64,000 nt of DNA from Rhipidocladum racemiflorum (Eukaryota; Streptophyta; Magnoliopsida; Poales; Poaceae), in assembly GCA_036346355.1 (NCBI GenBank), contig CM070581.1, forward strand, positions 42,675,849-42,739,848, given 5' to 3'. Under the pieces are notes generated by a model, which was given only the letters and a program-made list of their open reading frames with translations, was not told where the DNA came from and did not search any database. Of this stretch, positions 34,601 to 44,213 are shown one piece after another. The translations under genes were made by a program, and so were the position numbers. Every line of letters starts with the position of its first letter. Position 1 is the first letter of the stretch.

Positions 34601-36307
34601 TTTACCTAAGTTCGACAAAAGTCCTAAAATGTGCCAAAATGGGATCTTAATCACTCGTGAAGCATGCTTTCAACCTTAGGGACCTTAAACGAGGCGAATC
34701 AAGCGAAAAGCCAAGAACGGCTTTGGGCCCTCTAATTATTAAAATAAAATGCGAGTGCTAAAATGCAAATCTAGCATTTTTAGCCACTGCTTTAGCCTCT
34801 AAGAAGACTAATGGTGAAGTCGATTCGTGCTCTGAGCTCTAGGATTTTATTCAACCAATTGGGACCTAGAAGCGACAAAGTATCTTGCAAAATGGTCAAA
34901 ACTAAACTCCGTATTTTTTATCGGGTTTCTACTAGCTAGAAAGCTATAGGGGCTATCCATTTGGTCATCGGACCTCTAGGATTTTTCGCAAATAGAGTGA
35001 CCTAGAGCTGACAATTTTGTGTAGGATGCGACAAATTGAATTCTGACTCTTCTGATCGCGACTACGGCTATCAGAAGAGCTAATGGAGCTATCGTTATAC
35101 GCTATGGACCTTCGGTCCATTGTAAAAATAGTTAACACCTAAATGAATAAAATAAATTTCGGCTTAGCGAAATTGAATTCGATTCCTCCCAGAGCTTACT
35201 CTAGCCACCGTAATCAGCTATGGGAAAAATCTATACATGCTCTACCTCACTAGAACTCCGACAAACCGAAGACCTAGCGAGAGCATGCTCGATTTTGAAG
35301 ATGGCTAAAAGCCAGGTCGACTATAGAGTTAAACGGACCTAACGACGACCTGAGTCTAGATTTTAAAGCGAATTGCTATGCGATGCTGAACACATGGTAC
35401 CTAGACATGGCCTAGGCTAGGGTTTGGGAAAACTTGATGAAATGCGAGCTACAGGAGAAAAGAGTCGTAGCTACGGCAAGAGGATCGACCGAGTCAAGAA
35501 ATCAGGTCGATTGTAAAAGCACCACGGGAACTCCAAGAGACATCGATGAATCTCGATGGAATACTCACTTGAAGGGGTTGAGAAGATGGGGAACGCGATG
35601 AGGGCGCCAAATCCAAATCCGATTCGATTTCGCTCGGTTGAATCGCCCGGAATCCGCGGATTTGGGTGGCCTTCTTCTTCTCTTTCTCCTTCTCCCTTGC
35701 TTGGGACATGAGGGATGGAGGAAATGAGTGTTGGCTGTTGGTTTGCTTGAGCACATGCTTAAAACACTATGCACTTACAAGGGGTATTTTGGTCAAGTGA
35801 CAAACCTTGAAGGTTAAAGCTTCCAAAGTTGATTACTAATTATTCCAAAGTATTTTGGAAGCTATTAGGGTAACTTTGACACTTATTCAACTCAATTTGC
35901 AATTACTCATGAGAGTGAAATTAATTGAGTCGGGTAGTTTAAATGTGACCGCGATCAAAGTTTACAAGCTCCGATTAAACGGATCCTTAACTCCTTTTGA
36001 AGATTTTTAAGTTCCCCACTAAACTAGGCAACTTGTACTTCAGAAGGACAGAGAAGAGAACATTTAAGTCGACGTACAAGATACTTTCGCAAGAGCTCGA
36101 AAACTGAATTCAATCACCGAAAACACTTGTCGGCGATCAAATGGGAAATTGATTTTGAGTGACGCTAAATAAGTTGAAGGGTTCTTTTAGATCCCGAACG
36201 AGTACAATCGCTCAAGATACAGAAACACACAAGAACAGTGTATTATTGAACAGTGTTTGAGTACAAATGTACAGTGACTCGAGTATAGAAATACTCGGGA
36301 TATTACA
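31602..36307 (-). repeat. Element E 5' LTR (4.7 kb)
   Basis: 4,706 bp against 4,705 bp for the partner. It is colinear over the full length but with an unusual number of 1-5 base insertions and deletions. It ends GATATTACA and is followed by GTGTG. No gene is seen. Confidence 0.93.
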
Positions 36308-36312
36308 GTGTG
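36308..36312. repeat. Target site duplication of element E, right copy (GTGTG)
   Basis: Exact match to 24,915-24,919. Confidence 0.92.
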
Positions 36313-37341
36313 GAGGTCGTCCTCCACACCCGGCTGAGTGTAGGAGCCCTGAAAGTTGGCGACGAAAAGTCGCACAGTTCCTCCCACGAGTGCAAGGAGC
36401 CTCGTGGGAGGTTCAGCAGCGAGGAGCGGGCAGAACCCGTCAGCGACGTCGGGAGGTAGTTGGCCATGATCTTTTCAGACCCTCCCGCAGCACACACCAC
36501 CGTGGTGTAGATCTGCAGGAACTCCTCCGGATTGGTGGTGCCGTCGTACTTCTCGATGGACGCAGGGCGGAACCTCTCCGGCCACGCAGCTTGGCGTAGG
36601 AGGAGGGAAAACGCCTGGCATCCAACGTTGTAGGGGGAGCAGCGTCGCTCGCCCGCCCCTCGGCCCCTAGACGGGGTCGAGGAGTGCGAGTCTACGCTTT
36701 CCCTGGAGTCAGGGAGTGAGGTCTCCCCCCGACCGCTAGACATCGGGTGGCCAACGCGACGTTGGCCATGTGCACGATGTCCCCTAAGGACATTGCGCAA
36801 GTCACCATCGCGTTGGACCCTCCTTTCGTCTAGGCGGGCCCTCAGATCCTCGTGGCCCCCCACCGGCTTGGGAGAACCACGAGAAGGAGTGGGAGCAAGT
36901 GCACGTCCCCCCGTTCCCGAGGGGGCTACAACCTATGCACCCTTCCCTTTGTCCTGGCCCTTGTGTCCCGAGGGGGCTGCAACCTATGCACTCTGACGGG
37001 GCGGCTGGAAGCTAGCGCTTCAGTCGCATGCATGTCCCGCCACCCAACGCCGGAAGCCCCCGGCTGATTTGCCGCCTCTACCTGCTTCTGGGCAGCATCC
37101 ACTAGGCGGGCGATGTCCCGCAGCCATGGAGCGGCCGGGCCGCATGAAGATTCCGCGCTGGGGTGTCGTCCCCCATCAACAGACGCCGTCGGGCGGGTTG
37201 TCCTCCTTGTGCGGAAGCACCACATGCCCCTCCCTGGGCGGAGGGACTCGGGAGGTCCGACGCCCCGGCTGAGCGCCGGGATCGGCTGCGAGCGCTGCTC
37301 TCCTCAGGTAGGTCGTCATGCTTGGAGCGTGAAGCCGCCAT
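36313..37341 (-). pseudogene. gag: Element D Gag, N-terminal and middle part (right of E)
   Basis: Starts at the ATG at 37,341 (MAASRSKHDDLPEESSARSR), 92 bases inside the LTR, followed by an Arg/Ala/Gly-rich region broken by frame changes around 36,860-37,110. The Gag domain is recognisable at 36,310-36,640: FRPASIEKYDGTTNPEEFLQ, IYTTVVCAAGGSEKIMANYL, PTSLTGSARSSLLNLPRGSL and HSWEELCDF. It is cut at the E insertion and continues at 24,914. Confidence 0.8.
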
Positions 37342-37358
37342 GCTGACGACCGTCAAAG

Positions 37359-37381
37359 CTTCTTGCGAGCTTCGCAAGAAG
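37359..37381. other. Perfect 10-bp hairpin in D leader
   Basis: CTTCTTGCGA and TCGCAAGAAG around a 3-base loop, between PBS and gag ATG. The position would suit an RNA packaging or dimerisation signal, but that is only inference. Confidence 0.7.
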
Positions 37382-37420
37382 GTGGAGGAAGAAAGGGCAA
37401 TCTAGCCACTGAGCCCCCTA

Positions 37421-37432
37421 CCTGGCACACCA
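37421..37432 (-). other. Element D primer binding site
   Basis: TGGTGTGCCAGG in sense (continuing TAGGGGGC), one base inside the LTR. It is not the Met type used by A, C, E and G. The tRNA is not identified. Confidence 0.75.
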
Positions 37433-37433
37433 C

Positions 37434-38403
37434 TGTCAGCGTATGAGCTAACAGACCCCTTTCGAAGCGGGGTGTAAGATGTTCGAACGGGGGGCTTTCG
37501 TGGAGATTTCTCGAGAGATGGCGGAAAGGAAACAGAGGCGAAGCTCACAAGAAGACGCTAGGGTTTACCCAGGTTCGGGCCCTCTCTGTGAGTAATAGCC
37601 CTAGTCCTGCTTGTCTTACTCTTGCTTGTGTTCTTGAGGAAACTGAAAAAGCCAGGGACCTGGAACTCCAGGAATCTAGCCCAAAGGAGAATGAACTGAC
37701 CTCCAAGATCCAAGCCCCGCTCCCATGAGCTGCCTTTTTATATCCAGGCTGGCTGGGGCGCATGGGGCTTACAATAGTGCGGCACATTGAATACACTGCC
37801 ACACCGCACTTAATGCACCTGTCGCTGTTCTTGCAGCACACTTAGTGCCCTGGCACAGCCATCCTCTCCCCTGCTTCGGGCCCCGCGCCTGCCGGCTCCG
37901 CCCGCTCTGGCGGGGTGGGAAATTGCATCGTGACGCCACTCGTAATAATGGCGTGCATTGGGAACACGCGCCGTCATACTGTAGCCTTCATTACCCCCAT
38001 TTAATGCGCACGATACGCATTAAATGTCTTTGACCTTCTATGTGGCGGCACAGGTTACTAGGTGGCCTCAGGAGTTGAGTGCCAACGGTGTGGCTCAGGC
38101 GCCACACTCGCCCGGGCGATGTACTTTGCCGATCGCAGAAGCGTGGCCTGGACACCACGTGTCCACTGGGCGATCACTCTCCTGACCGCCAGCGGCGTGG
38201 CCTGGTCACCACCTGTCCACTGGGCGGCCTCCGTACTGACCGCCAGCGGCGTGGCCAGGACGCCATGTGTCCGCTGGGCGATCACTTTGCTGACCGCCAG
38301 CGGCGTGGCCTAGTCGCCACCTATCCGCTAGGCAACCTCCCTACTGACCGTCACCGGCGTGGCCTGGACGCCACGTGTCCGCTGGGCGATCACTCTGCTG
38401 ACC
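37434..38403 (-). repeat. Element D 5' LTR (truncated)
   Basis: Begins TGTCAGCGTATGAG next to the PBS. A sense TATA-like box (GGATATAAAAAGG) lies at about 37,730-37,745. The distal U3 end holds a 54-bp tandem array and is lost where A2 sequence begins at about 38,404. No second LTR of D is in the window for comparison. Confidence 0.82.
38141..38403. repeat. 54-bp tandem repeat, five units in alternating types
   Basis: Units start at 38,141, 38,195, 38,249, 38,303 and 38,357 (the last is 47 bases), each opening GCGTGGCC. Units 1, 3 and 5 contain CGATCACT and units 2 and 4 contain a CCTCC-TACTGACC version, so the array is two and a half copies of a 108-bp dimer. A weak unit precedes it at 38,088-38,140. 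Confidence 0.92.
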
Positions 38404-39135
38404 CCACTACCCCGACCCCCTCCAACAACAAAATGACGCACTCCACTTCAAATTCAGCACCCTGATCAACGCCGACGAGGAGTGCCACACAAGCTCCTAC
38501 CAAAAGCTCGTCAGCATCTGTCACCTCAACGGGACGCACAAAAGATATTCAGTGCCATCGCTGCAAGGGTTTTGGCCACATGATGAAGGTGTGTCCAAAC
38601 AAGCGCGTGCTAATAACCCACGAAGATGGCGACTACGATTCTACAAGTGATCTTGATGAAGAAACATATGCTTTGCTTGCGGAACATGAAAACGGTGATC
38701 CAAACTCAAAACATGAAGAAGAGCACGTGAGCACTGCTGATGCTGATCAATATTTGAGTATTATTGCACACCGTGTGCTTAGTGCTCAGATTGCCCGTAC
38801 CGAGCCAAATCAACGCCACAATTTGTTTTACACTAAAGGCGTCGTCAAAGAAAGATCCATTCAAATAATCATTGATGGTGGGAGATGCATTAATCTAGCA
38901 AGCATGGACATGGTGGAGAAGCTAGCACTATCCACTAGACCACACCCTAAGCCCTACTACATTCAATGGTTCAATAATAGCGGCAAGCTCAAGGTAACAC
39001 GTCTGGTAAGAGTACATTTCGCTTTAGGTTCTTATCATGATTATGTTGACTGCGATGTCAAACCTATGCAAGCATGCTCTATGTTATTAGGTAGACCTTG
39101 GCAATATGATAAGAATTGTTTACATCATGGTAGGT
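38404..39135 (+). pseudogene. Fragment A2: Gag zinc knuckle and protease of an A-like element
   Basis: Plus-strand fragment homologous to A at 12,780-13,480. It has a Ser/Thr-rich segment with a TGA at about 38,463, an intact zinc knuckle CHRCKGFGHMMKVC, an acidic region (STSDLDEETYALLAEHENGD), then the protease IIIDGGRCINLASMDMVEKL ending MQACSMLLGRPWQYDKNCLH. From 38,580 the frame is open to 39,135, where C LTR sequence starts. The ORF runs on to 39,164 by chance. Both flanks are abrupt, with no LTR or target duplication. Confidence 0.85.
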
Positions 39136-40865
39136 CTCATTTTTATGAAAATTTAGAAATTTGAACCACCTAAATCGGAGTTGAAACGCAAAAGTTATAA
39201 GCGTTTGAAGTTTGAATCTATATTTAAAAACAATAAAACGAATTAAATAAATAATTTCATTTTCGGAAAATGATTTATTGCGTCAGCATGACACGTGGAC
39301 CAATCAGAGATCGCCACGTCGCCTCGGGTCCATGGACCCGGCGCACGATTCGGCTCGGTCCACCGTGGACCCGGTCCACGGCACGTGTGCCTCTAACAGG
39401 TGGGCCCCTCGGGTGACGTCGTGGCCGGCGTCGATTGCGGCCCGGCCGAGGGCTCGGCAATTTGGGCCCCACTGTGATGTCAGCATGACGTCATAGTGCG
39501 GTTCGCGATCAGCGACGCCTTGGTCCCACGTTGATCGGCGTGGACCGCGATCATGACGGTCGACCTCTTTCGGCCACGTGGCTAGATCTCAGCCGTTGAT
39601 TTGAAAATCAATGGCCCAGATCGGATCTGGGTTTCACGCGTTAGGAAACTACACGGTCGATCTGGACCGTTCGATCTTGATCGGACAGTCAAGATCCAAT
39701 CTAAAGCTACAACGCGGTTTAACCCTAACCGTACGATCTAGATCTAACGGCTGAGATCTATCCAAGCACGGTGCAGTTACGGCTACGTGGAGCGATCTAA
39801 ACTGTTGGATCTAGATCCAACGGTTGAAAACAGATCTAAAAACTAAAACGTGGAAATTACCCGGGGATGACGTGGACGAATCTGGGCCCTCGGATCTTGA
39901 TCGGACGGTGGAGAGAGCTCGAGGACGGCGATGGCTTCGCGGCGGAGCTGGTTCACCGGAGACGAAGACGACGACCACTGCAACGACGTTGCGGGGCTCC
40001 TCCTGCGGAGTGGATGGTACCTCCCGACGCCTCTTGTCCTTGCGGTTCCGGATCTGGGCACCAACATGGTGGAGAACGGTGGACGGCGGCGGAAACGACG
40101 GAGAACCGCGGCGGAACCCTAAGTCCACTACGGCGAGCGATTGCGGCGCAACCACAGCGGCTTGAGCTCGGTGAGTTAGGGCTACGGGTGCGCACGGGAA
40201 CGGGCTATACGGCAGGGATGGCGGCGCATTAAATAGGCCCCTCGGCGTCTGTGAAAATCGCGGAAACCAAGGTCCACACGGCTGCGGTGGCGGAATCTGA
40301 AACTGATTCGGATTGGGTGACGTGGCGCAATCTCGACCGTTGGATCGAGATCCAACGGTTGCGGGGTTTGGGCTCGGGTCCGGTTCGGTGTCCTGGCTGG
40401 CTCGGTCGGAGTCGGGCTCGGGTGAGGTGGCGCGATCGTGGCCGTTGGATCTTGATCCAACGGTCACGCGGTTTAGGGTTAGGTTGGACTCGGGTCCGGT
40501 TCGACTGTGGTTCGGGTCGGACTCGAGTCCGACTCGGGTTCGGGCTCGGTCGGATGAACAGTGCAAACCCGATCGATTTTTCCAGCGATTAAATATTCAA
40601 ATTAATTCCCAGAAATTCATTTAATTCATTAAAAATAGCAAAACACTCAAAAAAATTCCAGAAAAATTCTAGAAAATATTTTGGAACATTTTGGACTCAA
40701 ATAAAATATTTCCAACAAAATTTTATTTGCAAAATTAAATGCTTTAATTATTTGAAAAGGGAATAAATTCAAATAAATTCCAAATAAATCCCAGAAAATT
40801 CCAAAAATTCACAAAAGTGCCAAATCTTATTTAAATTCATGAAAAGCAAAAATTGGGGTGTTACA
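39136..40865 (-). repeat. Element C 3' LTR (left part missing)
   Basis: Matches 48,440-50,155 closely and ends GGGTGTTACA before the PPT. It is rich in inverted motifs around GTTGGATC/GATCCAAC, including the perfect 18-base palindrome GTTGGATCTAGATCCAAC at about 39,803. A 251-codon minus-strand ORF (39,811-40,566) has a 218-codon counterpart in the other LTR (49,102-49,758). I do not treat it as a gene because the LTRs are copies and the region is very GC-rich. Confidence 0.9.
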
Positions 40866-40880
40866 AACCACCCCCCTTAA
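40866..40880 (-). other. Element C polypurine tract
   Basis: AACCACCCCCCTTAA on plus, TTAAGGGGGGTGGTT in sense, adjoining the 3' LTR. Confidence 0.88.
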
Positions 40881-40906
40881 CAGAATCTCATCCCCGAGAT
40901 TCAAGG

Positions 40907-42447
40907 CTAACTAAGGAATAGGTTTGGAAACTCTTTCTTCAAATCCTCCTCGCGCTCCCAAGTTGCTTCACTCTCTGCATGGTTGCTCCATTGCACTCTG
41001 CAGAAACGGGTTGACTTATTCCTTGTCTCTCGATCCATGGTGTCCAAAACCTTAACTGGGTGCTCCTTATAAGTCAGATCCTCTCGCAACTCTATCGACT
41101 CCAGCGGTGTTTGCTCATCAGGTACTCGGAGACACTTCTTCAGCTGGGACACGTGGAATACGTCATGCACTCCTGCTAGTGATTGCGGTAACTCCAGCTG
41201 GTATGCAACTTCCCCTCTGCGACTGAGAACCTTGAATGGTCCAACATATCGCGGTGCGAGTTTTCCTTTGGCATGGAATCTCTTAACTCCCTTGAGTGGT
41301 GTGACTCTGAGATATACGAACTCTTCCGGTTCGAAACTCAGGTCTCGGCGATGGTTATCAGCGTAACTCTTCTGTCTTGACTGAGCTATCTTTAATCTTT
41401 CCCGGATCATGGCAATCTGTTCTTCGGCCTCTTGAAGAATATCCGGTCCAAAGACATGGCGTTCACCCGTCTCACTCCAGTTCAACGGGGTTCGGCAGGG
41501 TCGACCATATAATGCCTCAAATGGTGAGATTTGCAAACTTCTTGATAGCTATTGTTGTAGCTGAACTCAGCATATGGCAGACTTTTATCCCAAGCGGTAG
41601 CATAAGCCAACGCACAGGCTCTTAACATATCCTCCAGTGTCTGATTAACTCTTTCAGTCTGTCCATCCGTCTGTGGATGATAAGCTGTACTGAAGTTCAA
41701 ACGGGTTCCCATGGCTTCATGCAGCTTATTCTAGAATCTCGAGGTAAACTGGGTACCTCTGTCCAATACAATCTTCTTCGGCACTCCATGCAAATAGACG
41801 ATCTTGGTCATATACAATTCTGCTAACTTATCTCCCGAGTAAGTGGTCTTTACCGGGATAAAATGGGCGACCTTAGTCAAGCGGTCCACTATGACCCATA
41901 TGGAGTCATATCCTCCTTGAGTCATGGGTAAACCGGTAATGAAGTTCATTCCGATTTCCTCCCATTTCCACTCAAGTATCTTCAATGGCTGTAGCAATCC
42001 TGCTGGTCTCTGATGCATTGCCTTGACTCTCTGGCATATGTCGCATAGCGCAACATGCTCGGCAACTTCACGCTTCATGCTCGGCCACCAGAATCTTTCC
42101 CTTAAGTCCTGGTACATCTTGCCACTTCCCGGATGGATTGAGTACTTGGAGTCATGGGCTTCCGCTAGGATCAGCTGCTTCAGCTCCTTGTTTGGCACAC
42201 AAATTCGATCCTCCATCCACAACGTGCCTTGCTCGTCCAGTTTGAAGTCTTTTGCCTTGCCCTCATCCATCTTGGACTTAATCCTGCGGATCTTGTCATC
42301 ATTCTTTTGTCCTTCTCGGATCTGATCCTCCAGGGTAGGCTTCACTTCTAATGCGGCCAAGAATCCTTCTGGTACCACTTCAATCTGCATTCTCTGGAAA
42401 TCCTTGCATAGCTCTTCCTGACTTGTGGCTATCAACATGTTTACGGT
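40907..42447 (-). pseudogene. Element C integrase with chromodomain-like C-terminus
   Basis: In sense: HSIHPGSGKMYQDLRERFWW, CDICQRVKAMHQRPAGLLQP, then WEEIGMNFITGLP, where relatives have GMDFITGLP; the first catalytic Asp is changed to Asn. The second Asp is present (DRGTQFTSRF), followed by a TAG at 41,731 where Trp is expected. The Glu region HPQTDGQTERVNQTLEDMLR follows and a frameshift near 41,530 leads to SPFEALYGRPCRTPLNWSE. The C-terminus has FHAKGKLAPRYVGPFKVLSR and the chromodomain-like YKEHPVKVLDTMDRETRNK...WEREEDLKKEFPNLF. It is inactive on several counts. Confidence 0.9.
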
Positions 42448-43919
42448 ATGGCTTTTCCGACTCAGAGCATCGGCCACCACGTTGGCCTTTCCGGGATGGT
42501 AATGGATTCTAACATTATAATCCTTGATCAACTCTAACCATCTCCTCTGCCTCATGTTCAGGTCTGATTGGGTGAAGATGTACTTAAGGCTCTTATGGTC
42601 CGTATATACTTCACATCTGTTCCCGATCAGATAGTGACGCCACAACTTCAAAGCATGCACTACAGCAGCCAACTCTAGGTCATGCGTTGGATAATCAACT
42701 GCCTTGATGCATAAGCGACAACCTTTCCGTTCTGCATCAGCACACATCCAAGTCCTTGGCGCGATGCATCACAATAAATATCGAAGCTCTGATTAACATC
42801 CGGTAGAACCAACACTGGGGCTGATGTCAATCGTTTCTTCAGCTCTTGAAAGCCTTTCTCGCATTCCGGCGTCCATGCAAATTTCTTCTCCTTTTTCAAT
42901 AATTGCGTGAGAGATCTCGCAATTGTCGAAAAGCCTTCAATGAAGCGGCGGTAGTAACCTGCCATACCAAGGAAACTACGAATCTGGGTCACGGTCTTCG
43001 GCTTCTCCCAGTGTAACACGGCGACTCCTTTTGCGGTCATTACATGTCCGAGGAACTCCACCTTGTCCTTCCAAAAGTCATACTTGCTGAACTTAGTGAA
43101 GAGTTGCTGTTCCCTCAGCTTTTTCAAAACTCGCCTCAAGTGCTCTGCATGTTCATCCTTTGTGTTGGAGTAGACTAAGATATCATCCATGAACACAACA
43201 ACAAACTTGTCTAAATATTCCATGAACACCTTATTCATCATATTCATGAAATATCTTTGGCGCATTAAATCGAGGCCAAGGACATAATCAGTAAACTCGT
43301 AATGTCCGTATCTCGGGCCAGCAGCGGTCTTCGGAATATCCTCTGATCGGATCTTCAACTGGTGGTATCCCGATCTCAGATCAATCTTGGAGAAGACTCC
43401 GGCTCCTCTCAGCTGGTCAAACAGATCGTCGATCCTGGGTAGCGGGTACTTATTCTTCACGGTGACTTCATTGAGTGCACGGTAGTCAATGCACATCCTG
43501 AAACTACCGTCCTTCTTCTTGACGAACATAACTGGCGCTCCCCATGGCGACGAACTCGGTCTGATGAATCCTTTCTCCATCAGCTCTTCAAGCTGCTTCT
43601 TTATCTCTACCAATTCTTCGGTGGACATCCGATAGGGTCTCTTTGCTATCGGCGCTGTACCAGGTACAAGCTCTATCACAAACTCTATGTCCCTGTCTGG
43701 CGGCATACCAGGTAGATCTTTAGGAAAAACATCCGGATACTCATTCACCACTAAGACATCCTCTATGCTAATTGCCTTTGCGCTGTTAACCATCAACTGT
43801 CCATCTCTAACGGTGGTAGCTTGAAATTCCACTTTCCTTCCACACGAGCTCTCAACTGAGATAATCCTTCGTCCACAATACAGCACAGCCTTGTGCTTGG
43901 ATAACCAATCCATTCCCAA
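42448..43919 (-). pseudogene. Element C reverse transcriptase and RNase H
   Basis: The RT frame is open from 43,919: MGMDWLSKHKAVLYCGRRII, YPDVFPKDLPGMPPDRDIEF, FVKKKDGSFRMCIDYRALNE, KIDLRSGYHQLKIRSED and the catalytic FMDDILVYSN. The conserved FGLTNAP stretch is replaced by DYVLGLDLMRQRYF, apparently by two compensating small indels near 43,265-43,300. About nine residues are missing before WEKPKTVTQIRSF. RNase H (FDIYCDASRQGLGCVLMQNG) shifts frame near 42,690 and resumes YPTHDLELAAVVHALKLWRH to VVADALSRK. The MGMDWL start also belongs to the protease end. Confidence 0.9.
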
Positions 43920-44213
43920 AATAACATCTAAGGTCTAGGTTTCCAGTATAATAAGGTTCGCTAGGAATTCTACCCCACCTATTAATATTCTCACCCCAGA
44001 AAATCCTACTTTAGTTCGGAGTTCGGAACCAGGGGTTTGAACTAAAAGCATGCATTTAAGTCTTGCAATCTCCAAATCATTTTTAGCAGCAAAGCCTTGA
44101 GAAACAAACGAATGCGAAGCTCCAGAGTCAAACAAAATCAAGCAGTGTTGAGTTGTCAAGTAACTTATCCAGCACGACGTCCGTGGCATTCTGGAGTGCC
44201 TCTGCGGTGACAT
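43920..44213 (-). pseudogene. Element C aspartic protease
   Basis: Contains CLILFDSGASHSFVSQGFAA, with DSG as the catalytic triplet, then IARLKCMLLVQTPGSELRTK and GVEFLANLIILET, ending at a TAG at about 43,932-43,934. The next residues, LDVILGMDWLSKH, are in frame beyond the stop. It overlaps the end of the Gag zinc-knuckle ORF in another frame. Confidence 0.85.

Larger units (their letters stand above)
24920..36307 (-). mobile_element. Element E: giant-LTR chromovirus with gutted interior, nested in D gag
   Basis: 11,388 bp: LTRs 24,920-29,624 and 31,602-36,307 around 1,977 bp of internal DNA, flanked by an exact GTGTG target duplication. A Met-type PBS and a PPT are in place. Only integrase remains inside; gag, protease, RT and RNase H are absent. 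The integrase type (LPPHLSDVHDVFHVSQLKK) places it with Tekay-like chromoviruses. The LTRs make up over four fifths of the element. Confidence 0.93.
19935..38403 (-). mobile_element. Element D: Tat-like Ty3/gypsy retrotransposon, truncated and split by E
   Basis: Minus-strand order from the right: 5' LTR (37,434-38,403, truncated), PBS, gag (split by E at 24,920-36,307), protease, RT, RNase H, second RNase H, integrase lacking its core, and the 3' half of an antisense ORF. It then ends abruptly against C2 at 19,935 with no 3' LTR. It is far more GC-rich than B. The left and right gag pieces join once E and one GTGTG copy are removed. Confidence 0.88.

Noticed and set aside
38141..38403. CRISPR-like or coding interpretation of the 54-bp repeat array
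   Set aside because: Units are directly adjacent with no unique spacers and lie in a plant LTR. The repetitive ORFs across it follow from 54 being divisible by 3.
39811..40624. Overlapping ORFs on all frames in the GC-rich part of the C LTRs read as host genes
   Set aside because: The same sequence stands in both LTRs of one element and stop codons are rare there because of base composition.
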